Of a DNA stretch of 64,000 nucleotides, positions 35,336 to 47,757 are shown one piece after another. Positions within the stretch are counted from its first letter, which is position 1, and every line of letters begins with the position of its first letter. Origin of the DNA: Nymphaea colorata (Eukaryota > Streptophyta > Magnoliopsida > Nymphaeales > Nymphaeaceae); the NCBI RefSeq assembly GCF_008831285.2, contig NC_045141.1, positions 25,657,315 to 25,721,314 on the forward strand, given 5' to 3'. A program made the position numbers and the translations under genes. The notes under the pieces were generated by a model. It saw nothing but the letters and a program-made list of their open reading frames with translations, was not told the DNA's origin and did not search any database.

Positions 35336-37822
35336 GACCACTTTCAACTTAAATAAGTCTTTTCATGATCTTCTCCTTGTTCGCTCTATTCCTAATTCTA
35401 TTCTGCAATCTGCATGTTTAAAGCCTCCATATTTTATTATGAACTATCTTTGTAGCCGATTGACCGTTGAAGTTTATTGCTGCGACCAATGTTTACTAGC
35501 TAGCCAATTCTTCACATGCTTTCGGTCATTAGAGAAAATTATCAAGTGCTTAAGCAACTGGAATAATGGAAAAAAGTTTGGCTCAGATATCATATCATGG
35601 AGAACATATTCGATTTCCATCTGCTTTTCTTCCCACTTTTAGAAATCAACAGCGTGTAGTGTAAACTGCTTGACTTTAACATTGGGTTTTTTTCTTTTTC
35701 TTTTTGTATAATTCTGTTTTGACTCTCTCTTGATCAGCTTCAATCGAAACGCATTTAAAGAACTATTAACTTAGTAGCATCAGACCTTGCACCCATGTTC
35801 CCCTCAAAGAAATGAGAAACATGCAATTTCTAATTATTATCAGATAGCTAGTGATCTTTGCTCCTCTTTTTAAATCTTCCTTTTGCACAAGTTGATTTGT
35901 TTATTCCATTTTGTTCAATAGTCATAATATGGCAGTTATTTCTCAAGCAGTTTTTAATAATAAAAATGGAGACCTAAAGAATATATTAGGTGACCCAAGT
36001 CCCCAAGTGCAATGAAACCAAAAGAATCTTGTTTCCCAATGTCATTCCTCTAATGTTCCCACTTTCAACTGCAGCATTAGACATGAAGAATCACACTGTC
36101 ACAAGCCTAGGAAATCAAACACATCTTGTATATTATTTTTTAATTAGAGAGATACAGTAAAATAGATTGGGGCATGAAACGCATGCACACAAACAAACAT
36201 ACATGCAACCAATCTCCAATCCACACTTGGGTAGCCAATTGCCAATCGGATCGATCCAGACTGGACTCTGTCCAGATTCATTTTCATAGTTTCTCCCATA
36301 ATTTTGCTTAGGTAAACACAGATAAGATTTTTTTTTTTTTCATATTAGATGTGAATAAAACTGCATGTAATCAATCTTTGACCAAGATCACATTATTTGG
36401 TTCTCGTTTCTTCTGTAAACTTGGGTTCAGAATCATGTGCACCATGACCAATCCAACAAGATCCCAATAATTAGCTTCTTGTTTTTCGTTCTTCTGAACT
36501 GCTGGTTTCAGTACCTTGTATTCTGAACAGTCATGTGCCAGTTAGATCTGAATGCTTACTCTTCGAGGAATCGCTTGATGGCTCAGCCAGACCTCTGCAC
36601 ATGGTAGGGAGAGTCCAAGCACGCACCCACTTGCAGTTATGATTTCTTCTTTACTAGTCAGTAATTAGGCAATATATGATGTTTAGGTCGTCCTGTAAAC
36701 ACTTGCTTTTTCTTTTTTCTATCGAACTCGGATCCGGTTGACACGACGGTGTAAAACAATTCTTTTCTGAATTCATCACAGTTCATTGATGTTGATCATC
36801 AGTACCATTGCCATGGATCACCACCGTCACATCTGAAAACATGGTGCTCCCTTATGATCAATGACCAGAAACAACGAGATTAAAAGTGCAAATTGTTCGC
36901 ATATTAGATTCCAAATTATACGGCAAAAACATAACGCTAGAAAACAAGAGCAGTGGATGAGCAAGTACTAAGAACTCCCCATACAGGTGGAGTATTCACG
37001 GTAGCGATAAAGAGTTGGAATTCGAGGAGATGCTTAGTCACATCCTAGGCTGTTAGAATTAGATCAAGTAGAGCAAAACCGTCAATAGGTTCGACCCATT
37101 TTCAACTCTAATTCACAGGCAGTATGTTGTAGTAGTTTTGCTGCTTATTTTAAAGCCCTAGGCTGAGATGGTAGAACATCTTTATTTTCCTCTTAGCTGC
37201 TTAATTTTCATGTGGGTCCTTCTTTGGCTTGTCAATTCTTTGTTCTTTTTTTGTTTTTTTCCTTTTTCTCCAATGTCAGGAACAAGATCACAAAAGATGG
37301 ATATATTGTGGCAGCAATCCCTGAAAGTTGTCTTGCATCATCAACAGAGAGGAGTCTGATTCGCATGAACAACCACCCACATGCATGAACATGAACCCCA
37401 ACTAGAGCAGCAACCTCTTATGTGAGCAAAGTAGAATTGGATGCCCCCTCAACATTTAGATCTCCTTCTAGAACTTGAATCAGATTGTAACCGGCTTTAC
37501 AACGGAATCTTGTTCCTTCTATCTACCCCGTCACACAGCATAGATGAGTCTGTTTCTCACATTTTGGTCTGCCCACAGACCAACATAATTATCTCAACTC
37601 AACGGTAGCTATACTTTTGCTGGTGGGTCCTGTAGAAAATGTGTTTCTTTAGACTCCCAACAAAGAATAAACACCGAGTATCAAAGGATAGATTAGATCC
37701 TCAACATAGGACAAGCATCAGATATATGAACAAGAAAAGACGTTGCTTATGAAAACCTACTACGGCATCCCGATTATGGCCCCAAGTTCCAAGCATGACA
37801 ACTCGAGAAAATCTGCCTGATG

Positions 37823-37921
37823 GGGCAGTATGATTGAATTAAATGATGTCCCACAATTGGTTTTGCCAATTAAACCGGGGGCAGTATGATTGAATTAAAT
37901 GATGTCCCACAATTGGTTTTC
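37823..37921. repeat. Short tandem duplication, 56-bp period
   Basis: The phrase gggcagtatgattgaatt followed by aaatgatgtcccacaattgg and tttt occurs twice with a 56-bp offset and no mismatch in the shared 41 or so bases. A second small duplication (ccaaaatcctgttttg) follows at about 37949-37981. Confidence 0.9.
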
Positions 37922-38555
37922 CAAAATCTGAAGTGTTTCTTTTGATTGACCAAAATCCTGTTTTGCCAAAATCCTGTTTTGCTGTCTGCAACGTTTCTTC
38001 TATTGGCTGCAGAATGAAAACCTATTTACTTGGAAGGTGCTCTCCTTCCGTCTTGAATGGAACGACATCTGCACTTCTTTCAGATCTATAGCCACCAAAC
38101 TTTTGAATGGTTATAAAAAGCAGAGGTGGATGGTTATCGTCAACACCACCGATGGGGGTTAATCGCCGCTTTCTTTTAGAGAGTTGATCCATATTAATGA
38201 CCATTAGCCAATTGCGAGTCCCTTTACAGTGCTCAAGTCTCCAGGCTAAGAAGCCGGAGCATCCTCAGTTTTTTAATGGAGCACAAATAATAGATGGACT
38301 GAACTTGTGCACTGCTCTTTGGAAGAGATCTTCGAACACATGGCAAAAAGAAGTTTATGCTAAACCACCAGGATTGATTACATCTACGAAGCAAATAAAC
38401 TGTGCGCTGAGGACCCCATTATTAGTCTCCTGACGGAAAGATCTCAAACGCGATTAGTTAATGGAGAGGCCCTGAATCCTCCAGCTTGCTCGTCATAAAA
38501 TCAATTTAAAAGTCAAATAATTTATGAGACCTCAAGAAGAAAGCTTTGCGCTTTT

Positions 38556-41500
38556 CTATAATGAATCAATCAAAAGAAATCCGTTCTTTAAATATTGTAT
38601 GCAAGGAAAAGGTAATTTCAGGAGGTTCTCAACATCTTGGGAACTGGACAACAGGGTGTTCAGTATCAAACTCCTGTTTTCCGTCATTGTTGTAGCTTTA
38701 AAGCCCCGGCAGATTACAAGAGAAATATTCTGAACCCAAGGAGAAGAAACAGAGAATGACAGAACCGAGCCTCCAGCGCCTGAATCTTCTTCGAGTACTT
38801 GTTTATACGCCTTGCATACTTGATAGACATGTCTTCCCATAGGTAACAGAGGGTGAAACAGAGGCGATGTACACTTTGTTAGGCTGTCAGTGTCTGCATG
38901 TAGGTTGACTACCACAGTTCCATGATCAGGATGAAGTATGGTAGCCAGAGCTTTAAGAAATGGACCGTCAGCATTCCACAGCTTCCTAGGGAAAAGGTCA
39001 TCGCCATCATAAGCATCCACGAAGACAAGGTCATAAAAGGGACTAGACATTTCAGCAGCTCTTTTAACTACGAAACCCTCAGCATCAGCTTCATAGAGAG
39101 AGAGCCTTTCATGAAGACCACCCCATAAGACTTGATCAAGAGGATCCATGCTGTTCAAGGATCCACTGCTTGCGTTCTTTGTTGAATGAGATGGAAAGCC
39201 CATTGCTTGGATAGATGCCTTGATAACAACAGGGTCAATCTCAACCACATGGACTATGGCACCTACATGGTTGACATTCAACGTCACCATGAGTTCGTGA
39301 GCAAAAATCTAGCACATTACGACCGTTCGCAAAGAAGTTTCATATGAAAGTGTGGTAAAATATCTCCAGTTTAAGTCACTATTACATCATTTGCATACTT
39401 CCATAAATTGAACAAAATACAGACCATGCTATAAACAGTAAGTTCCAGAAGCCTAAGTCAGGCGGCACTGTAAATATGGCAAGATGCAGTCAAGTGTGTT
39501 TCACATTTTTGTGCTTTTATCTCCAAAGGTGTCAAGTGATTCATAAATGACAGACTAGATTTTCAGATACTGGAATAACCAAAATTTTCCATGGAGCTTA
39601 TTAAGAAAGCTTTTGTACATTGGAAAAAGTAAGTGTTACATCTAGACTTAATTTTGTTTCTTTAGACTTACAGTAGCATGTTACTTCATGCATCAGCAGT
39701 AAAACATCTCAGGAAGCAAGTTTCAAATGTTTAAAAACTTTGAGTTACCGCACTAGATTACCAACAGAATGAAAAAAAAAAATGCAAATGAATGAAGCAA
39801 CGGAGATTAGATAAACAAGTAAAACCATCCTACAACCTAAAGAAATCCAAGTGAATGGTGGATCAAATACTTAAACCATCAGCAGACAACTTGTAGCAGC
39901 TATTGGACAAAGCTGGTGACATCAGAAACATTTCCAATCACCAAAAATCTCTAAGTCAGTGACATGGTTATCATCTAACAATCAAGATAGATTTATCCAT
40001 AATCTAGTCTCGTAGTAATTCTGTTAACCTTGAGGCTAACAAGTTGCTGGCTCGCTCTCCTTCTCACACTTAACACAAACAGGAAGCCCAGCTTCCATCA
40101 AATCAGGGTATTTTCCTTCCCTTAGGGTTTAATCCCCGAAGGTGATATCTACAAGTATCAATGGTTAAGCTTATTACCACTTAAGACACCACCACCCGAC
40201 CCACCAATACTAACCCCAATTCTAATAGGGGACCATAATGACCGACTCAGCAACGGAAGTAAATAGAAAGCAGGCTAAAGTAGAGTCCAAAACAGACTCA
40301 ACTGAAGAGAAACCCCAAGACCCAACCCATTTGGATTTGACGCCTAACAAACTCATGTTAAAGACCCATACAAGCAGGAAATTATTTAAAAGTAAGAAGT
40401 ATATCTCTAGCACAAACCCCATAATTCTTCCACAATAAGTTATAGGTCAGTGTCCCCAGAAGGCAGGCTGATGGATTGCACGTTCTTGTTTTGCTAGTTC
40501 AAGGCCTTGACAGCATGCTTCAAAAACTAACAATATACCTATTAGTTCATTCACAGTGGTAAATAGATGAACCAAGGCATGGCGAAGAGAAGTAGCCCAA
40601 ATGGTTGACTCTCTGAACGATATGTTCAGATAAAAGTAGACATACAAGCTATACAGATAGCAGTGCTTATCCAAATTTCTCGTTGTTAGTTCCTTGTCCT
40701 TTTATTAGTTTCCTCATTTCAAAGAAGAGCACGGCCTTTTGTACACTGTTTTCCTGTCTCCAGTTTTTGTATTTCTTACCAAATCCTCCAATATTTTAAC
40801 CATCTTCTCGGTGATACTTCCTGAAAAATTTAATGTCACAACTGCCGTAAAGAGATTGAGATAGCAACCAATTGAGATAAAGGGCATAATTATTATTGGT
40901 GATAGAGTTGGAAAGAAAAAAAAAAAGAAAAGTGATCGTGGATACTACAGAACTTGGGCTATCTTGTAGTTACCTTGAATTTTGCTAGCCAAAAACAGTG
41001 GGATGCTGCCACCACCAAGGCCAATGCACAGAATGTGCAATGTTCTATCACCATGTACAGCACCCTTGAAGTTGAAACGTGTAGAAGAAAGAGCTGATAA
41101 ACCAGCTGCTATCATACTCTTTACATCTATAATGAAACAATGTTTAGAAACAATGGACAATAAAAGAAACACTAATTAATGAAAGCTAGACTACAAAAAA
41201 TGCAGCACTGAGTATCGAAGATTAAGAATCTACCAGTGAATGCATCGTGAGCTTTTGAGATAGTTGAAACTTGAAACAATATAACATACGGAAAATGGAA
41301 TGCTAATTATCAAGATCAACTCGAGGAAAACTATTATACATCCTACATGATATCAGGCGGAGCCTGGAAAATGAATTCAATACAAAATGCATGAGTACAT
41401 GAAATTGAATCAAGGTCTATAAGGGATTGGACCGGTTATTCAAGCATATGCTTGTTTTAAGCAAGTAGCAGCTTTTAATTTGTACCCAAGCATTGGAATA

Positions 41501-42860
41501 GAAGTCAAAACAAGGTTAGAGCAGTTATTCCTCGTTGACTTTTACTGAATGCTGTTGCTAACGTTTACCATTTCATATTTCACTTAAGACGGTAATAAAC
41601 AGAATAAAAGAAAAAATTATGTAAGACACAGAAACAACAGAATAAGTTTCAGTTACGGTTGAATCTAGTCCAGCAGTTGTGTAAAACAGAAAAAGTCAGC
41701 CCCCATCAGCAATTCAAACCAGGAGAAAGTTAAACAGACTAGTTGAGACTAGCACGGTAACTACTTCTTGTCAACGACTAAACTATTAATTATAGAGCTC
41801 CCAAAGAACCAGAATTTGCAAAAACCGTTGCAACAGAGGAATTGAACCAACTAGCACAATGAAGGAACATTATTCCAACAAGAAAACCTTCAATTAGTTG
41901 GAAACAAGGGCATACGCATCATATGAAAGGAGATGAAACACTTACATGGAACAGCCAGACAATGTGGCTGCTGCATCAGGTATACAGCTTCAGAGGCAGA
42001 CTTCCTGTAAGCAGCCATGACCTTGACCGTACTTTGGCGAGTTCTCTCATTAAAGCGAAGCACACGCCACTGATAACCAAGCACTCGAAACTTCTCGAGA
42101 TTTTCATCACAGTCTGGATATATCTTTTCGTATCTTCGCTGAAGCCATCTTTCAACAGCTGCCCAATGCACCGCATCCTGCGATATGAAGGGAGCACACG
42201 AATAATCTCCAGAAAGTCTTCAACTCAAAAATCTGGATCTTGTAGTTTAGCACAAAAAGTAAAAATCTCCTAGTTTTTTTGGAAGCTGCTAAAAAATCGT
42301 CTCCGCTCCTGTTATTTTCATAAAAAATTTGCTTAAATGAAACCCAGAGCACGACCCGTACGTTATTTAGTGCAGAAAATAAGCTAAAAATCAGACTCCG
42401 ATGACTGCTAAACCATGTTCTTGAATAGAAAATACTCCGCAGTGAGACCAAGAGGACTACTCACAAATTGATACTCATTCCAAATTCTCGCGATGAAATT
42501 TATAATTCTCAACGAACTTGGGGGGAATGAGAGAGGAACTTTTTACCCACAAGCAAGAGCTAAAAAAAAAGAACTAGAACAGAGAGGCGAGGCGACAACT
42601 TGGAAATGGGAAAGTGGGAGCTGAAAAACAGGAACACCCACCGGCCTAGAAGATGGGTACCCGACGACGGTGACAGAGCCATTGCCCTTGACAGAGTGGG
42701 ACCGGAAAACGGTGTGGCCATCATCGTTGTCGTCCCCTCCCCACCATTCCGACGCATAAAACCAGTCACCTTCGTCCTCCACCTGCCGAATCGTCGACGT
42801 GAACAGACGACGGCTCCACCGGAAGGGGGTCGGGAAACGCATGGACTGCCACCGGCGCAA
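38556..42860 (-). CDS. Spermidine-synthase-fold SAM-dependent methyltransferase, 450 aa, 4 exons
   Basis: Minus-strand exons 42860-42600, 42177-41946, 41126-40974 and 39262-38556 join in phase to 451 codons. The first 26 residues (MRRWQSMRFPTPFRWSRRLF...) are rich in Arg and Ser without acids, as in organelle transit peptides. Then come HWAAVERWLQRRYEKIYPDC, TRQSTVKVMAAYRKSASEAV and LMQQPHCLAVPYVKSM. SAM-binding motif I is at about residues 196-206 (ILCIGLGGGSIPLF), then VHVVEIDPVVIKAS and YDLVFVDAYDGDDLFP. The fold is that of spermidine synthases and of the C-terminal domain of METTL13 (eEF1A methyltransferase), and the plant proteins are annotated as SAM-dependent methyltransferases. The substrate is unknown. 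The exon 1 donor (after SHFQ) is not a strong consensus, so that junction could shift by a codon. The last intron is 1.7 kb. Confidence 0.82.
39263..40973 (-). other. Last intron of the methyltransferase gene
   Basis: This 1.7-kb intron carries no coding segment. At 40030-40145 it holds a diverged repeat block (cacacttaa, cccagcttcc, ttagggtttaatc) that also appears at 4610-4690 in the PRP39 intron. Confidence 0.5.
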
Positions 42861-45279
42861 AACCCACGCTATTGTCTTCTTTTCACTTGTTCAGGGTTTA
42901 GGTCCTTCGGCAGCCAAAGTGGCCGCGGCTCATTCTCGTGTCGCATAAATGTTAAAATCGCATTAATTTTAAACTGTTCGCCTCCGGTCGGCACCTTAGC
43001 CGAGTTGATTTCTACATAGTTTGGGTTGAGGGACAGCCAAGTTGCTGAGACTGAGAGAGATCGAACTCAAACCCGACACAGCCAAAAATGACAAAACTCT
43101 CTTGTCGGAAACAACGTGCGAGATGGGCATCACGTAGCAGCTTCGACTGGGTTGGTAAGTTCGATCATTACCAATGCTAATCATCTAAACTGCAAACGGT
43201 ATATATACGACACAGCTTATCACTTACCTTCAAAGTTTTGCACTTCAAAAAAATAGAAAAGGATCATCAGTTTTATTGTCGCTAATGCTAATCTTTTAAA
43301 CTGCAAATGGTAAATATTTTTTTGAAAACATCAGTTTTATTGTCGCTAATGCTAATCTTTTAAACTGCAAATGGTAAATATAAGAAGTTAGGTATGTCGC
43401 TTCTAACTTAATTCAAAGCTTATACCTCATAAAAAAAAAAAAAAAGGTGATGAGCTCTCTTGGCAGTTTCTCTTCTTTCTACGTCGAAATCAACCATTTG
43501 CAGCTGCCGCTACTTACTCATGAGTGTTGCCACTTTAAAACTCCCACCACTGGTGTTCTGTGGCTTCTGGCTAATTAGTATTTTACAGCAACAAATAGTG
43601 TCCCTTATGTGGCAACCAACATACCCGAATATAATATAACGTCAACAAAAGAAAAAAAAATAAACCTTGTATGCACTTTTATATACTCCAATCACGTCAG
43701 CGTCTTTGCAGTCCTGATATCAATTCTAATAAAGTGAGAAGTCCTTTTGGTTTCTAAGCCTATATTAGACCTACACCCCTTTCTTTACAATTTATTTAGG
43801 TAGTGCAAGCTGGAATGCTACTGGATTGTGCGTATATACGAAACCATGTGCGAATCTACTTTCCAATGATGAGGAAAACCAATCGTTTTGTTTCTTCTTC
43901 TTTTCTGATGAATATATGAGGCCTTCTCTGTCTGCTTCATTGCTTGAGGCATCGTAGAGATGCAACCCGCAATCTTTTTCCTAGAAAAAAAGTTCAAGTC
44001 CATCAAACAGAAAAAAATGATATAGTAAAATTCTATAACTCAGGAATAATCAAACAGACCTTGTATTGGGAATGAGGAAGAAACTTTCCATTCTGCTCCC
44101 AGAACAAAAAGCCAAGGCTCCCTCCCTAACTCTCAAGACTGGATGTTTTTCACTTTCAGCAGGAACACAATATCTCAATTTTCACATGTTGTTTGCTGAG
44201 AAAGAAAAGATATTCTTTGATATTATTGCAAGCTATTTTCAAACAACGGATACGAGAAACATTTGTCCGTTAAAGGGGACCATACTCTTTGAAATAAAGA
44301 AAAGAATGGATACTCTTTGAAATTACAAACTATTGCAGCTAAGGCAAACAAAGTATCATAAAGAACTATAACGCAACGGCAGGAAATCAAAAACAAATGA
44401 AATGAATGCCTATTCAGACATTCTAGCAATTACTACAGGAAAGTTGATAGACATGCTTTGATTGAATCCACTATCCAAATAAAACAACGGAAAAACGATT
44501 CAGATATGAATTCATATATTATGAATCCCAGCTTCATTGTTATACCAATTATCAGAAGTGGAAATAGGTCCAATCTACCCACTTTACCAAGTCTCCTTAA
44601 TGGGATATTTTAGCTGACCAAATGCTCAGTTTGCCTTAAACTCGAAGCAAAAGGCATCACAAGATCCAAATAAGCGCATTATATTTAGACCCGAAATATA
44701 TATCTGACCTGGATATCAACAAAATCAAGTAAAGAATTATAAAGCTGAATCCGAATCTAATTACGGATCTATATATGAGTATACAAGAACTGGGTTAATC
44801 TAAGCCGGATCCCCGTCGATCCGTACATAAAACCGGGGTAGCAAGAAAGGGATTGGATTGGACTCCCGCAAGGAAGGTCCTGAAGGTCTCCCATTTCCAG
44901 AACTACCCGTTAGTGGATGGGCCCCATTTGGAGAATTCAAAAAGGAAGAGCAATCGGCTTCGTCCTCAAGTTGACCACCGGCCATTAACATCGATTCTGA
45001 TTGTGAAAAGGCTTTCCCTTGCTTTGACGTTACCTCCCCTCTGCCTTCTGGTGAGTTTCGTCCTCCTTCTCTTATATAAGAAAATAAGGATTGACAGAGA
45101 GACGGGAAAGAATCAACAGAAGCCAACAGCGAGAAATTTGGGGAGTTGTCTACCTGCTTCCAGCGTCTTCCCAGTAAATTTCCTTTTTTCCACCTTCTTT
45201 CTTCCTTTTCTTCTTGTTATTTCTATTTTCGGATCCGCAACAGCAGGTTTTGGTGTCTTTTTGTGAAAAATTACATTTC
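42861..45279. other. Intergenic between divergent genes
   Basis: The methyltransferase gene reads left and the next gene reads right, so both promoters lie here. A 64-bp-period tandem duplication is at 43265-43381. The last 400 bases before 45280 are CT/TTC-rich and probably include the leader of the next gene. No other gene was recognised. Confidence 0.5.
43265..43381. repeat. Tandem duplication, 64-bp period
   Basis: Two copies (43265-43317 and 43329-43381) of a 53-bp phrase (catcagttttattgtcgcta ... gcaaatggtaaatat) are identical. A third, diverged partial copy (aatgctaatc.t.taaactgcaaa.ggta) lies at about 43171-43203. Confidence 0.9.
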
Positions 45280-47757
45280 ATGATGTTGGTATCTGCAGTG
45301 TATCCGAGGGTGAGGGTGAGGGTGGAAGATGATGATCCAGCCTCAGATGCGGAGGTAGAAAACCAGTTACCATTGGAGAAATTCAAATCCATTCCTGTGG
45401 AAAGTTTTTGCTCGGACGGTATTGTATCGTTTTATTCTTCTTCTTGTATGTGTATGTGTCTTTTCCTCCCTCTTTTTCTGTTTGTTGATTACTCCTTCCT
45501 TCTTTTTCCTCTGTTTTTGGGGTTGGTCATTTATGATATCTCTTTTTTTTTAATCAATATTGGAAAGAAGAAGGAAGGTGACCTTTTTTTTTCCTTCATG
45601 GTATTCGGCAGTCGGTCTATCTTTTGGCTTTTGACGATGAAATGTTTTAGGGTTTGAACTGTAAGGTGGAAAACCATTTGTAAAAGTTGGACGTCATTAT
45701 GAATTTGTGTCTCGTGATTGTGTTCTGTATGCCGAGCAGCAAAACCGTGCTGTTTTTCTTGCTCACCTTGTTGAGGATTTTAATCCTCTAGTTGCAGAGG
45801 GTTGTTTTTCTTCACATTTTTCTTCGATTGACATACGGTTGTTCATCATCCCTTTTTTTTCTCCACAGTTGCTGCTTATGACGCCCACTTCTATGTGCTT
45901 CCTTTCTTTTCTGTTTTCATGTCATCTTGAAGGGTGAAGCTCAGAAATCAGAACAGCCCCTCTTTTCCTTTAATTTTTATAATATGAACTTCTGAAATTA
46001 CCAAATCTGGAAACGAAAATTCTGAAAGCGAGACAAGTGTTTATAAACAAAAATACTCCCCAGTCTCATCCCGCATGTCATCATCTTCTCGTGTGATCAC
46101 TAACCCATTGTTCTGCAGGAAATGGACGTGGTACTGATTGCCCACAATATTATGCTATGGCACCAAAATCATACCCAACACTTAAAGTCTGTTCCACGAT
46201 TTCATCTACTCCCACAAGCGAAGGTTTCATCTTCAACTCTTCCTCGCGAAGCAGTCATTGACCATGCATTGATTTTATTGATGAAAAAGCTTTTGGTTCT
46301 TCTAAGAGCGTTGTTTTTCATGGTCTTCACAGACAAGCAGAACCAGGAAAAGAATGTAGAAAACAAGCCGAAGCACGACCAAGAAAATAGCGTGGAGGGC
46401 AAACCTCAAATAAGAGCTAGTTTGGTGCCACGCCCTCGTGCTGTATTGTCCAGTCCTGGTATTTTCTATTCCTTACCCAATATCCTACATTGCATTTTTT
46501 TTTTAGACGTCTATTATTTCATGGTGTCCAGTTCCCCTTCTACTGTTCTTCCTATCTCACAACATTCCTATCTCATTATCTAACATTTCAATAATATTTT
46601 AGACCTGTTGCACAACGACGGCACAATAGCATCTAATGTCTGTCATCACATTTATCAAGGCCTGCATGAATTCATGAAAGTTTTAAATGCCAATTTTCTA
46701 AATAAATTGATAGTTCAGTTAGTAGAGCCTGATTCATTGATGGACAGCACAAACACATTCTGTGTGCATTCATGTGTATTTACTGAACTTTGATTTTATG
46801 CTCTTAATTTTTGTCCATACTCCATGCACGAAATGTTAGGTCCTTCTGCACTTCGTTTTTTGTTTAGTGATGTGCAATTTCGTTGGAATCGTAAGTTGGT
46901 AGAAAGTATGTCGATAGTATGTCGATTTTTAGCTTTTTTTATCATCTTACTGTTTTGAGGATGAGTCGAGTAAGCGGCAGACAGGAAGTGTCTGTCCTTA
47001 CTGCCATTTCCCAGAGATTGTTTTCATGATAAAATTAAAATATTAAAATTTGAAAATTGGAATTCTGAATATCGTTTTCACACTTTGATGGAGACTTCTA
47101 GATTTGACACGGCTTGTTGCTTTCATGGGCATGACCAAATTGAATTTGATAGGATATTTCCGCTGCTTTACCATTCAATTTTACTTGCATCTGGGCCGTT
47201 TCATTGAAGATGCTACATATCTACTTTTTCTGTGTCATGATGGAGAAATACTGTAGTACATGGAATACCTTGTCATATACTACAAGAATATATTTAGATT
47301 GCAATGGGCCTATGATCTCTGTTACCTCTGTTTTCATACTAAATTTTCTGAAACAGGTGATGGTAATTGATTGGAAAACCCCTTCGTTTAAACTTAGTCA
47401 CTATAACCAAGTTCAGTGACTTCTATTTGCTTCCAAGTGCTCATCTCAAGCTTTCAAGATCTCTGATCCAAAATTGGTTTTGGTGTTTCAGTTAACGACC
47501 AAAAGATAGGAAGCAAGAATCAGTTGTCCCAATCAAAGAGACCAGTTTTGAAGAAGAATGAGCCAAGTCAAAATCCAGTTTTACAAGAAAAAGTTAATCC
47601 CAGAAGGACTCAATCTCAAAGCTCAGTTAGCTCAATAAAAGGTGCAAGAGCATCCGTTACAACCACCCGTACCAGGAAGAAGGACGGATCTGAGCCAAAA
47701 ACTTCAAAGCAAGAAGCTTTCACAGGAAAAGCCAAGCCAAGAACATTACACAGCTGA
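45280..47757 (+). CDS. Small basic plant-specific protein, about 176 aa, 3 exons
   Basis: Exons 45280-45418, 46333-46458 and 47492-47757 join in phase (both introns phase 1) to 177 codons including the stop. The product starts MMLVSAVYPRVRVRVEDDDP, continues EKFKSIPVESFCSDDKQNQE, then has ASLVPRPRAVLSSPVNDQKI and a basic, Ser/Lys-rich, probably disordered tail ending KAKPRTLHS. I recall plant proteins of unknown function with the same order (YPRVRV near the N-terminus, then RASxxxRPRAVLSSPDND.IG.KN), which fixed the splice choice. An alternative exon-2 start at 46119 was tested, but it leads to an early stop from exon 1's phase. Start may be 45280 or 45283. No domain with known activity is visible. 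Confidence 0.7.

Larger units (their letters stand above)
32293..38555. other. Large geneless stretch between kinase and methyltransferase genes
   Basis: Six kilobases without a recognised gene. Contents: compound (CT)n(AT)n microsatellite 32789-32867; a GC-rich patch with G-box/ACGT cores 33340-33505; two poly-A runs (33616-33632, 33687-33701); a possible SINE-like segment 35190-35335; a short perfect hairpin at 37564-37583; and tandem duplications at about 37823-37920 and 37945-37980. Open frames such as 33099-33611 lack family features. Confidence 0.45.

Noticed and set aside
37564-37583. Perfect 8-bp hairpin ttggtctg-ccca-cagaccaa
   Set aside because: Too short for a miRNA precursor and without a terminator or operator context; chance palindromes of this size are expected in 64 kb.
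46122-46583. 153-codon open frame (MDVVLIAHNI start) as exon 2 or separate gene
   Set aside because: Only its 46333-46458 part is coding. Exon 1's phase, and similarity around ASLVPRPRAVLSSP, require the acceptor at 46332; the upstream part is intron read-through.
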